This document shows positions 18,520 to 26,151 of a stretch of DNA of 64,000 nucleotides, one piece after another. The stretch comes from Desulfobaccales bacterium (GTDB taxonomy: Bacteria > Desulfobacterota > Desulfobaccia > Desulfobaccales > 0-14-0-80-60-11). The stretch covers positions 248,001 through 312,000 of the forward strand of contig JBAZPO010000002.1 of assembly GCA_041648175.1 (NCBI GenBank), read 5' to 3'. How positions within the stretch are numbered: the first letter of the stretch is position 1; every line of letters starts with the position of its first letter. Made by a program: the position numbers and the translations under genes. A model generated the notes under the pieces. The model was not told where the DNA came from, did no database searches, and saw only the letters and a list, made by a program, of their open reading frames with translations.

Positions 18520-19044
18520 ATGAAAGTTAAAAAGGACGGTAGCACAGGCTTTCCAGCCTGTGCGCCAGAGGTTGCCTTATTAATAAAACGGCGCAATTTG
18601 CCACACTGGCAATTGCAAGGAAGCACTTATTTTGTTACTTTTCGTCTTAGATCAGGAATTATGTCTGAAGATGAAAGAAGAATGGTTTTAGATGCTGTAA
18701 AACATTTCCATAAGATAAAATATTTGATAACTACAGCAGTAGTGATGCTAGATCATGTTCATTTAATTATGAAACCAGTTGTGAATGGGCCTAACGCTGA
18801 ATTTTCCTTAAGCAAGATTTTACAAAGTATTAAAGGCTTCACTGCTCGGCAAATAAATAAAGTCAGGGGTGCCAAAGGGGCTATATGGCAGGCTGAAAGT
18901 TATGATCGCATTGTCAGAGATTATGATGAATATCTGGAAAAATGGCAATATATTCGTAATAATCCGGTTAAAACAGGACTAAGCGAACGTCCTGATGAGT
19001 ATCCTTTTCTCTGGGAGCCAGGGGAAGCATTAGAAGCAATCTAA
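18520..19044 (+). CDS. REP-associated tyrosine transposase (RAYT, Y1/IS200-like)
   Basis: This 174-residue single-strand DNA transposase of the Y1_Tnp family carries the HUH-type motif DHVHLI (His79, His81) and a catalytic Tyr128 in WQAESYDRIVRD, followed by EKWQYIRNNPVKTGL, a RAYT hallmark. Such proteins act on REP palindromes rather than mobilising a full insertion sequence. REP palindromes lie on both sides, and copy C is inside the 5' end of the open frame, so residues 8-16 are encoded by the repeat. Conserved homology begins near RRNLPHWQL, so the functional start could be downstream (a TTG near 18598). It sits between macB and the outer-membrane gene, with lower GC than both. Confidence 0.85.
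   Translation: MKVKKDGSTGFPACAPEVALLIKRRNLPHWQLQGSTYFVTFRLRSGIMSEDERRMVLDAVKHFHKIKYLITTAVVMLDHVHLIMKPVVNGPNAEFSLSKILQSIKGFTARQINKVRGAKGAIWQAESYDRIVRDYDEYLEKWQYIRNNPVKTGLSERPDEYPFLWEPGEALEAI
18542..18563. repeat. REP-like palindrome, copy C (inside the RAYT 5' end)
   Basis: GTAG precedes the hairpin GCACAGGCT-TTCC-AGCCTGTGC. It is the reverse complement of copies A and E. It overlaps the start of the RAYT reading frame. Confidence 0.8.
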
Positions 19045-19049
19045 TGATG

Positions 19050-19071
19050 GCACAGCCTGGAAAGGCTGTGC
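19050..19071. repeat. REP-like palindrome, copy D
   Basis: GCACAGCCT-GGAA-AGGCTGTGC is followed by TACC, so the minus strand reads GTAG before the hairpin. It lies right after the RAYT stop and upstream of the outer-membrane gene, giving that gene a spurious repeat-encoded N-terminal extension. Confidence 0.8.
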
Positions 19072-19091
19072 TACCGAAAGTGAATTTTCTC

Positions 19092-20654
19092 ATGTCCTTA
19101 TCAACTGGAACTGGCCGGAACAATAATAATAACAGGCTCATCTTGAGGTTAAGCCTGGTCGCCCTTTGCCTGCTGGTTGCGGCAGGCTGCGCCGTGGGCC
19201 CCGATTACCGGCCGCCGCAGACAGAGGTCCCGAAAACTTGGGACGGCCAAAATATCGTCACGCCGGAGCAACCCAGCAAAACCACGAACCAACCGGTAGC
19301 CCTGGTGGATTGGTGGCAGGCTTTTAAAGATCCATCTCTTTCTTCCCTGGTGGAAATGGCGATTCGCGCCAATCTGGATGTGCGCCTGGCCGAGGCGCGT
19401 ATCCGCCAGGCTCGGGCAGCCCTGGGAGTCGCGGGCGCGCCCCTCTGGCCGGGGGTTGAGGCCTCGGCGCTTTATGAGCGCAGCCAAGGCTCCAGCGAGA
19501 CCGTAACCTCGGGAGGTCCCGCGCTGGCAACCGCCGGTGGGCTTCGGAAATTATTTCAGGTGGGCTTGGATGCCAGTTGGGAATTGGATATATTCGGGGG
19601 CACGCGCCGGAACATCGAGGCTGCCGGGGCCGATCTCCAGGCCGCAGTGGAGGACCGCCGCGACGTTCTCGTAACCCTGGTGGGGGAGGTGGGAAACAAC
19701 TATCTCAACCTCCGGGGCTTTCAGCAGCAGATAGCCATTGCCCGCCAAAACCTGAAGGCGCAAAAGCATACTGCCGAAATCACCCGGAAGCGCTTTAATG
19801 CCGGCTTTGTGGGCGCCCTGGACGTAGCCAATGCCGACGCCCAGGTAGCCACCACCGAAGCCCAGATTCCGGGCCTAGAGTCCTCGGCCCGGGCAGCCGT
19901 TTACAGCCTGGGGGTGCTCTTGGGCCGGGAGCCCGCGGCCCTGGAAAAGGAACTGACCCAAGCCACTCCGATTCCTCCTACCCCCTTGGAAATTCCGGTA
20001 GGACTGCCTTCCGAGCTGCTCCGGCGCCGCCCGGACATCCGCCGGGCTGAAGCCCAGATCCATGCCGCCACGGCCCGCATCGGGGTGGCCACTGCCGACT
20101 TGTTCCCCAAGTTCTCGTTGACCGGCAGTTTCGGCTTTTCCAGCAATGACCTGACCAAGCTGGGGAATTTGAGCAGCAGTAAATTCTGGTCCTTCGGTCC
20201 CACCGTCACCTGGCCGATCTTCGCCGGTGGCCGCATCGTGTATAATATAAGAGTTCAGGATGCTCTCACCGAGCAAGCCCTGCTCACTTATCAAAAGACC
20301 GTGCTGACCGCGCTGAAGGATGTGGAAACCGCTTTGGTGGCTTACGCTAAGGAACAGCAACGGCGCAAATCTTTGGCCATAGCCGTGACCAATAACCGCA
20401 AGGCGGTGGACCTGGCCATGAAACTTTATGTTGCCGGCAAGACGGGTTTCTTGAACGTACTCACCGCGCAGCTTAACCTTTATACCACCGAAAACGCCCT
20501 GGTGCAGAGCACCAACATTGTGGACACCAACCTGGTTGCCCTCTACAAGGCGTTGGGCGGCGGCTGGGAAAACGCCTCTATGCCAGACCCTAAGGCGCAG
20601 GGATACATTGACCAACTGAAGCGGTTGTCCGATAAAAAAGTGAACCAGGAATAG
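19092..20654 (+). CDS. Outer-membrane efflux lipoprotein (NodT/OprM/TolC family)
   Basis: This 520-residue protein is the outer-membrane exit duct of the MacAB-type pump. A lipoprotein signal peptide ends in the lipobox LVAAGC with Cys33, followed by AVGPDYRPP, the typical NodT/OprM start. Two outer-membrane-factor repeats contain WWQAFKDPSLSSLV, LGVLLGREP, ELLRRRPDIRRAEAQ and GPTVTWPIFAGG. The ATG at 19092 is chosen because the extra 16 in-frame codons upstream are translated REP sequence. RAYT insertion separates it from macB, so it may depend on read-through across the hairpins or on a new promoter. Confidence 0.9.
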   Translation: MSLSTGTGRNNNNNRLILRLSLVALCLLVAAGCAVGPDYRPPQTEVPKTWDGQNIVTPEQPSKTTNQPVALVDWWQAFKDPSLSSLVEMAIRANLDVRLAEARIRQARAALGVAGAPLWPGVEASALYERSQGSSETVTSGGPALATAGGLRKLFQVGLDASWELDIFGGTRRNIEAAGADLQAAVEDRRDVLVTLVGEVGNNYLNLRGFQQQIAIARQNLKAQKHTAEITRKRFNAGFVGALDVANADAQVATTEAQIPGLESSARAAVYSLGVLLGREPAALEKELTQATPIPPTPLEIPVGLPSELLRRRPDIRRAEAQIHAATARIGVATADLFPKFSLTGSFGFSSNDLTKLGNLSSSKFWSFGPTVTWPIFAGGRIVYNIRVQDALTEQALLTYQKTVLTALKDVETALVAYAKEQQRRKSLAIAVTNNRKAVDLAMKLYVAGKTGFLNVLTAQLNLYTTENALVQSTNIVDTNLVALYKALGGGWENASMPDPKAQGYIDQLKRLSDKKVNQE

Positions 20655-20694
20655 CTTATCGCCTTTATCCCCCATTCCTTACAGGTTTTCTGAT

Positions 20695-22152
20695 ATGTCC
20701 GCGGAGCATCCCCAGGCCTCTGGCGCGGCGTTGTCCAAGGGCGCGGAGGTTGATCTTGCCATTGAAAAGCTGGCCTTTGGCGGCAAAGCCCTGGGCCGGG
20801 TGGACGGTTTCGTGGTGTTCGTGGATCATGCCGTGCCCGGACAAAAGGTGCGGGTGCAGATTACCCGGAAAAAATCCCAGTTCGCCGAAGCCCGGGTAGT
20901 CCAGGTCCTGGAGCAGTCCCCGGCATATGCGGCGCCCTTCTGCCCTCATTTTGGGCTCTGCGGCGGCTGCCAATGGCAAGATGTGGCTTATGCGGAGCAA
21001 TTGTACTGGAAACGGCTCCACGTGCAGGAATGCCTCCGGCATCTGGCGGGCCTGAGTCCCGGAGATATCCTGCCGCCGGTGGCCTCACCGCAGCGTTATT
21101 ACCGCAACAAGATGGAGTTTACCTTTGCGCCCCAGGCCTGGCACTCTACCGGCGACCAGGCGGTGGGAAGAACCTCGCACCATGGCGGCTGCGCCCTGGG
21201 GTTGCACGTGGGGGCCTCTTTCGACCAGATTTTCAACCTGGAGCACTGCTTTCTGCAGTCTCTCCAGGCCCCGGCCATAGTACAAGAGGTGCGAAGTTTA
21301 TGTGGCAAAAGCGGCTTGTCGGCCTATAACACCCGAACTCAGCGGGGCTTCTGGCGATTTCTGGTGGTGCGGGAAGGCAAAAATACCGGCCAGACGCTGG
21401 TGCATCTTATCACCACCGACCAGGGCAAGCCGGCCGTGGTGGAGACCCTGGCCACTCTCCTGGTAGCCGCGTTTCCGGGTATTACTAGTGTGGTTCACTC
21501 CCGCAGCCAGAAAAAGGCTCAACTGGCCTATGGCGAGGCCAGCCGCACCTTATATGGACCCGGATATATTGAAGAGCAGATCAATGATTTGCGGCTGCGA
21601 GTCTCGGCACAGGCTTTCCTCCAGACCAACACCGCGGCTGCCGCAGGCCTGTATGACGCCATCAGACGGCTGGGAGAGTTCACCGGGCAGGAGACCGTTT
21701 GGGATCTTTACTGCGGCGCCGGCGCCATCGCCCTGTCGTTGGCCCCCCATGTGGCCCGGGTGGTGGGCTTTGAACTGATTGAAACCGCGGTGCACGATGC
21801 CTACCTCAATAGCCGACTCAACGGGATAGAAAATTGCCAGTTCCTGGCAGGAGATTTGAAAGAGCGACTCCGGGAGACCCATCGGGACATCCCCGGTCAG
21901 CCTGGTCCCGATGTGGTAATCACCGACCCGCCCCGGGCCGGCATGCACCCCCAGGTAGTGCAAACGCTCCTGGCGCTTGCCCCCCCGCGCCTCATCTATG
22001 TCTCCTGCAATCCCGCCACCCTGGCCCGGGACCTGGCCCTCCTCCAGGAGCACTACGATATCCTCAGCATCCAACCCTTTGATCTCTTTCCTCAGACCTC
22101 CCACATTGAATGCCTGGCGCACCTTACCAGACGCCATCCGGTTCCGGCCTAA
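20695..22152 (+). CDS. rlmD: 23S rRNA (uracil-5-)-methyltransferase RlmD/RumA family
   Basis: This 485-residue SAM-dependent RNA m5U methyltransferase has an N-terminal TRAM domain (about 15-70), an Fe-S cluster motif with Cys83, Cys89 and Cys92 (CPHFGLCGGC) plus a later Cys, a Rossmann motif (VWDLYCGAGAIAL), DPPRAGMHP, and the catalytic Cys438 in YVSCNPATLARD. Whether it modifies U1939 or another site (RlmC/RlmCD-like) cannot be told from sequence alone. It lies 40 bp after the outer-membrane gene on the same strand and is probably independent housekeeping. Confidence 0.9.
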   Translation: MSAEHPQASGAALSKGAEVDLAIEKLAFGGKALGRVDGFVVFVDHAVPGQKVRVQITRKKSQFAEARVVQVLEQSPAYAAPFCPHFGLCGGCQWQDVAYAEQLYWKRLHVQECLRHLAGLSPGDILPPVASPQRYYRNKMEFTFAPQAWHSTGDQAVGRTSHHGGCALGLHVGASFDQIFNLEHCFLQSLQAPAIVQEVRSLCGKSGLSAYNTRTQRGFWRFLVVREGKNTGQTLVHLITTDQGKPAVVETLATLLVAAFPGITSVVHSRSQKKAQLAYGEASRTLYGPGYIEEQINDLRLRVSAQAFLQTNTAAAAGLYDAIRRLGEFTGQETVWDLYCGAGAIALSLAPHVARVVGFELIETAVHDAYLNSRLNGIENCQFLAGDLKERLRETHRDIPGQPGPDVVITDPPRAGMHPQVVQTLLALAPPRLIYVSCNPATLARDLALLQEHYDILSIQPFDLFPQTSHIECLAHLTRRHPVPA

Positions 22153-22544
22153 CGGCACTGTAATACTTCGAACAAACCTATGAAATTTTCTTGCCGTAGG
22201 GCAGAACCCTATAGTTAAGAAAATTATCTGTATATTCTTGATTTAAGAAGCAGCATACCTATTTTAAACTTAACGTTTGGTCCACGATCAAGGTGGACAG
22301 TGGACCTGGCTGTCGGCTCCTTTTGTGTCTATCTCGACCTAAACCCCGGATAGTTTGTGATTTTGGGATAGTCATGGCGAAGGCAAAACTAAGGAATTGA
22401 CGGCGGCCAAAAATGATACTCATGTTTCCCGCCGGGAGAGCCGATCAATAATGTGGTGATCAGCGGTGATCTGCGTCTTGGCGAGGCAGGCGGGTAGGGC
22501 CGCCACATCAATTTTCATCCATTTACATCCATAAGGAGAATAGT
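22153..22544. other. Intergenic region, no gene seen
   Basis: This 392-bp gap follows rlmD and precedes a lipoprotein gene. No convincing frame, RNA or strong terminator was seen. A TTGACG at about 22398 could be a weak -35 for the next gene. AAGGAGAA lies just before the 22545 ATG. Confidence 0.5.
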
Positions 22545-22985
22545 ATGCGTAAAAACATTAAGTGGTGGCTAACCGGAAGCTGGCTGGTGGTTGTGTGTTT
22601 GGCCCTCATCGGCTGCGCTACTGGCGGTTCGTCCATGACTCCGTGGGTGCCTGCGCCGCAAACGCCTGAGCAGTTGCTTTCCGCTGCTGGCTTCAAGCAG
22701 GTGTTCCCGACAACCCCGACTCAAAAGACGAAGCTGGCTAACATGCCTCAGAAGAAGATATTCTTAATCAGCCAGGGTCCCAAAGTCTACTATGTCTATG
22801 CCGACGCCAACGGCTGCGGTTGCATGTACGCCGGGAACCAGCGGAACTATCAGAAATTCCAGCAATTGGCTGCGGACTCCCAAATGATCGCCGAACAGTA
22901 CGCTGCAGCCCAGATGAACGACTGGGATTGGGGCGGCTGGGGTCCAGGCTGGTGGGGTGTGGGGGAGACCGGCGAACCTGAATAA
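22545..22985 (+). CDS. Small lipoprotein of unknown function
   Basis: This 146-residue protein has a signal peptide ending in the lipobox LIGC (Cys24) and is predicted to be anchored in the cell envelope. A mid-region KVYYVYADANGCGCMYAG holds a CGC pair, and the C terminus is rich in Trp and Gly (DWGGWGPGWWG). The start follows a good ribosome site (AAGGAG). I do not recognise a characterised family. The next gene starts about 95 bp downstream on the same strand. Confidence 0.7.
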   Translation: MRKNIKWWLTGSWLVVVCLALIGCATGGSSMTPWVPAPQTPEQLLSAAGFKQVFPTTPTQKTKLANMPQKKIFLISQGPKVYYVYADANGCGCMYAGNQRNYQKFQQLAADSQMIAEQYAAAQMNDWDWGGWGPGWWGVGETGEPE

Positions 22986-23080
22986 CCAGGGGATTGCCCG
23001 GTAAGAGTTATTCGCTGCATAGGATGGGAGAAGCCTCAGTATCCACAGCGGGGTTGTGTCCCCCGGATTCCGAGGATGCT

Positions 23081-23353
23081 ATGTGTAGGAACATCAAGAC
23101 ACTCTTTAACTTAGAGCCGCCTGTGACGGACGAAGAGATTCGCGCAGTCTCGCTACAATTCGTGAGAAAAGTGAGCGGCTTCCACAAACCATCGAAGGTA
23201 AACGAAGCTGCATTCCTGGCGGCTGTTGACGAGATAGCGGCAGTTTCCAGAAACCTCTTGAACTCCCTGGAGACAAAAGCACCACCGAGGGACCGTACAG
23301 AAGTGGCTGCCAAGGCACAAGCACGCGCAGTTCAGAGGCTACCCATCAGATGA
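23081..23353 (+). CDS. DUF2277 family protein
   Basis: This 90-residue protein begins MCRNIKTLFNLEPPVTDEEI and contains LQFVRKVSGFHKPSK and a C-terminal APPRDRTE, the hallmark blocks of DUF2277. No function is established for the family. The ATG at 23081 matches the family start; an in-frame extension to 22994 is not conserved in character. It ends just before the scar and attachment region of the tRNA-His element and may be the last chromosomal gene on this side. Confidence 0.8.
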   Translation: MCRNIKTLFNLEPPVTDEEIRAVSLQFVRKVSGFHKPSKVNEAAFLAAVDEIAAVSRNLLNSLETKAPPRDRTEVAAKAQARAVQRLPIR

Positions 23354-23536
23354 TGGTGGGGATATTCGAGGGGTCACATCACCCATTTAATCCCTTCTGG
23401 TTTCGACAGACGATACCCCTAGATATGGCTCTCCGATAACTTAAAAAAATGTTCAAATTGAGGGTGTAGGTTGGAAATAGGGTTGGAAAACAAAAAAGAG
23501 GGGTTAGGCCGATTGACCTAACCCCTTTGAAATCTT
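23354..23536. other. Probable scar of an earlier related element, with duplicated tRNA terminator
   Basis: Blocks here match, in the same order, the inside of the element's right end at about 34393-34546: GATGGTGGGG, ATATGGCTCTCCGAT, an AAAAATG...TCAA block, and the whole GGGTTAGGCCGATTGACCTAACCC hairpin. Because this segment lies outside attL, it is best explained as the right end of a second, mostly deleted, related element. It holds no gene. Confidence 0.5.
23499..23526 (-). terminator. Duplicated tRNA-His terminator (left copy)
   Basis: A perfect 10-bp stem (AGGGGTTAGG/CCTAACCCCT) with an 8-nt loop is followed on the minus strand by CTTTTTTG. It is nearly identical to the hairpin at 34512-34535 beside the intact tRNA. 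Confidence 0.7.
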
Positions 23537-23586
23537 TGGGGTGAACGACGGGACTTGAACCCGCGACCGCCGGGGCCACAACCCGG
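23537..23586 (-). repeat. attL: 3' portion of tRNA-His
   Basis: This 50-bp segment is identical to 34547-34596. It covers the tRNA-His 3' end (with encoded CCA), T arm, variable loop and the anticodon stem-loop, and then diverges. It is the left attachment site of the integrated element. Confidence 0.9.
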
Positions 23587-23701
23587 AGTTATACTTTTCC
23601 CATCATTTACCATGACTACCCAAAAACCCTTGATTTAAGGACAAATCCTGATTTCTCTTTTCTCTTGACTTACCAGAAAATACCCTTATAATTGCCTCAG
23701 A

Positions 23702-23722
23702 TGCGGGGAATAGTGCGGGGAA
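23702..23722. repeat. Candidate integrase arm-type site (left)
   Basis: TGCGGGGAA occurs twice with a TAG spacer (12-bp period). The identical 21-bp block recurs at 34480-34500 near the other end in the same orientation. Confidence 0.55.
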
Positions 23723-23748
23723 TAAAATCACCCTTTGGAGCAGACACC

Positions 23749-24888
23749 ATGCCACCTTTAAAAAGAATCAAGACCAATTATCCAGGGGTTTTTTACATCG
23801 ATGGCGTTTCCACCGCCACCGGCAAACCAGAACGGATTTATTATATCCGCTACCGGAGAGCCGGTAGAGAAGTAGAAGAACCTTGTGGCCGTCAATATCA
23901 GGATGACATGACACCGGCCCGAGCCTCTCGTATCCGAGCGGAAAAAATAGATGGTAAGGCACCTTCCCGGCGGGAAAAACGGGAGGCAGAGCGCGCCATC
24001 AAGTGGACCCTCGACCGCTTGTGGCAGGAATACATCGGACCCAAGCCCGACACCAAAGGATTTCGGACAGACCGCTATCGCTATCAGAAATTCTTGCAAG
24101 CCACCTTGGGACCCAAGGAACCGCAAGAGATCACCATGATCGCAGTTCACCGTCTAAGAATCAATCTCAGCAAGACCTTGAGTGCTAAGACCGTCAAGAA
24201 TGTGCTGGAATTGCTTGAACGCATTGTCAATTTTGGAACCAAAAAAGGGCTATGTGCTGGCCTGGGGTTCAAGCCGGAGCACCCCCGGATTAATAACCAA
24301 CGTACTGAGGATTTATCACCGGAGCAGCTTGCAGACCTCCTGAGCGCCATTAATGCAGACCCCGATATACAAGCCGGCAACCTAATGAAGATGGCCCTGG
24401 TTACTGGTATGCGGCGGGGTGAACTTCTTAAACTGCAATGGCAGCACATTGACTTCGATAAAGGCTTTATCCATATCATCGATCCCAAAGGTGGCAAAGA
24501 CCAGACCATTCCTTTGAATCAATCCGCAAGAGATATTCTTGAGAATCACCCCAAGGTTAATGACTCCCCCTTTGTTTTCCCTGGCCGTGGCGGTGGACAA
24601 AGAGTTGAGATGAGACGGCCCATTGACCGGATAAGAAAAGCGGCTGGACTACCGGCTGACTTCCGCCCCCTACATGGTTTGAGACACACCTTTGCCTCAA
24701 TGCTGGCATCATCTGGCGAAGTGGACCTCTATACCCTTCAAAAGTTACTGACCCACAAAACCAGCGCCATGACGCAACGCTATGCACATCTGAGAGACGA
24801 AGGACTTAGGCGTGCCTCTGACTTGGCCGGAGACATGATTAATAAAGCCGTCGTGAACGGGGACCATCTTAAGGTGGTAGAGGATTAG
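23749..24888 (+). CDS. int: Tyrosine-type site-specific integrase
   Basis: This 379-residue phage-type integrase would catalyse recombination between attP and tRNA-His. The catalytic residues are Arg222 (TGMRRGELL), Lys in PKGGKDQTIPL, His309-Arg312 (HGLRHTF), His336 (LTHKT) and Tyr345 (TQRYAH). The N terminus (PLKRIKTNYPGVFYIDG) is an arm-binding-like beta region, and a core-binding domain spans about 85-170. ATG 23749 has TTGGAG 8 nt upstream; an in-frame extension to 23692 overlaps the arm repeat and is unlikely. It lies 160 bp from attL and reads into the element. Confidence 0.93.
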   Translation: MPPLKRIKTNYPGVFYIDGVSTATGKPERIYYIRYRRAGREVEEPCGRQYQDDMTPARASRIRAEKIDGKAPSRREKREAERAIKWTLDRLWQEYIGPKPDTKGFRTDRYRYQKFLQATLGPKEPQEITMIAVHRLRINLSKTLSAKTVKNVLELLERIVNFGTKKGLCAGLGFKPEHPRINNQRTEDLSPEQLADLLSAINADPDIQAGNLMKMALVTGMRRGELLKLQWQHIDFDKGFIHIIDPKGGKDQTIPLNQSARDILENHPKVNDSPFVFPGRGGGQRVEMRRPIDRIRKAAGLPADFRPLHGLRHTFASMLASSGEVDLYTLQKLLTHKTSAMTQRYAHLRDEGLRRASDLAGDMINKAVVNGDHLKVVED

Positions 24889-25020
24889 CGTCTGACAGCA
24901 ACATCGAGCAGGTGGCGGATGGGGAGTAAATAATAATTTTCACAAAACGGCTATCTATCGAAATAGTATTTGACTTTTAAGGTAAGTTGTGGTTTAATAA
25001 TAATTCAGATGGTAATTATC

Positions 25021-25180
25021 GCCGTGAGCACACCGGTTTCCTTGACCATGTAACTTAACAACTAAACCCCAGGCACGCCGTGAGCACAACGGCCTTCCCT
25101 GACAATGTAGCTTAAAACTAAATATACGCCCAGGCAACGCCTTTTTAAAAGGGCCTCCCTGCGAGAAACAGCTTCAATGG
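25021..25180 (+). repeat. Tandem direct repeats and hairpin between int and xis
   Basis: Units begin at 25021, 25077 and (partly) 25139. Each opens with GCCGTGAGCACA or GCC, then a pyrimidine-rich CTTCCCTGA-like core, ATGTA(A/G)CTTAA and AACTAAA, closing with CCCAGGCA(A)C. The third unit diverges into GGGCCTCCCTGCGAGAAACAGC with a small AAACAGC/GCTGTTT hairpin. They could be iterons, excisionase sites or a leader RNA. The whole 24889-25235 gap has no gene of normal size. Confidence 0.55.
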
Positions 25181-25235
25181 CTGTTTATCCTTGGGGGCTT
25201 TTTTTTATTGCCCCCGACAAAAGAAGGGGCAACAA

Positions 25236-25454
25236 ATGACCAGCGTTTCCGCACCATCCGATCCACAATCCCAACGTTACATCACCGAGCACGAAGTTGC
25301 AGCCCTGACCGGCCGCAAAGTCCAGACCTTGAGGAACGACCGGCACAAAGGCCGTGGCTTTCCCTACCGGAAATTCGGGCGCCAGGTCCGCTACTTCCTC
25401 CCCGAAATCTTGGCAATCATGGAATCCCACCGGATCGAACCGGAGGCCATGTAA
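25236..25454 (+). CDS. Excisionase/AlpA-like helix-turn-helix protein
   Basis: This 72-residue protein has a winged-helix/MerR-like DNA-binding domain: YITEHEVAALTGRKVQTLRNDRHKG, then FPYRKFGRQVRYFLPEILAIM. The pattern is that of HTH_17/AlpA proteins that direct excision or activate satellite genes. ATG 25236 follows AAGAAGGGG; a longer frame from 25191 begins inside the terminator-like hairpin. It follows the integrase gene by 350 bp across tandem repeats and precedes the primase genes, the int-alpA-pri order of many satellites. Confidence 0.75.
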   Translation: MTSVSAPSDPQSQRYITEHEVAALTGRKVQTLRNDRHKGRGFPYRKFGRQVRYFLPEILAIMESHRIEPEAM

Positions 25455-25599
25455 ATGCGGCCCTTGGGAAAGAAAAACCCCGGCCATGGCAGGACCGGGG
25501 TAAGGTGTGGGGTAACTCTGCAAAATCGTTACTTAAATAATAGCAGAATCTTCCTTAAAAATCAATTCCTTTCTTACGTGTTGGGTGTGGGGGTGGGCC

Positions 25600-26151
25600 A
25601 TGCGTAACCTTCATGTTGACCATCTGGCGGACCTCCGTAAATCCGGTCTGACCGATGAAACCATCCAGGCCGCTGGTATCTACACCGTCACCCCTGGCGA
25701 CATTGGCAAGAAATTAGGTGGCAACGATGGCGGGGTCGTTTCGATGCTTTGTTTCCCTTATCGTGAAAGCCATGAGCGCTTTAAATGCTTCTATGAGGAA
25801 GGGAAAAGCGGCCCCAAGTACCGGCAAAAAAAAGACACCCCAAACCATCTTTACTTTCCCCCTGGCGTTGACCTGAAAGGCGACTCTCCCCTGCTGCTGG
25901 TAGAGGGCGAGAAAAAGGCATTGGCATTGATGCAAGCCGGTTATCAAGTGGTGGGCATTGGTGGGGTCTGGAACTGGTGCGAGCGCGGCCAGGGGTACGA
26001 GCGTCCCAAAGAATCCCGCCCCATTGCCGACTTTGACCTCGTGAACTGGAAGCGCCCCGTCACCATTCTTTTCGACTCAGATGGTGTCAGTAACCCTAAT
26101 GTGCGGCTGGCGGCCTGGCGGTTGGCCCGGGAGGTGGCGAGACGTGGTTAA
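25600..26151 (+). CDS. DUF3854/TOPRIM-like primase N-terminal part (split by frameshift)
   Basis: This frame of about 183 residues resembles the DUF3854 (TOPRIM-fold) part of element-encoded primases: a helical start (LADLRKSGLTDETIQAAGI), FPYRESHERFKCF, the TOPRIM glutamate in LLLVEGEKKALAL, and the Asp motif ILFDSDGVSNPNVRLAAWRLA. It stops at REVARRG just where homologues continue. The continuation NVLFFPTGPNGEKVGADDF lies in the +1 frame of the next gene. A single-base insertion near 26144-26150 (or an assembly error) probably splits one gene. ATG 25600 is preferred over an upstream GTG at 25585. Confidence 0.75.
   Translation: MRNLHVDHLADLRKSGLTDETIQAAGIYTVTPGDIGKKLGGNDGGVVSMLCFPYRESHERFKCFYEEGKSGPKYRQKKDTPNHLYFPPGVDLKGDSPLLLVEGEKKALALMQAGYQVVGIGGVWNWCERGQGYERPKESRPIADFDLVNWKRPVTILFDSDGVSNPNVRLAAWRLAREVARRG

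Noticed and set aside
18433..19092. Full insertion sequence with terminal inverted repeats around the RAYT gene
   Set aside because: There are no paired terminal inverted repeats or target duplication beyond the REP palindromes; a RAYT/REP arrangement fits better than an IS200/IS605 element.
25021..25180. CRISPR array
   Set aside because: There are only two to three units of diverging sequence with no uniform repeat-spacer pattern and no cas genes in the window.
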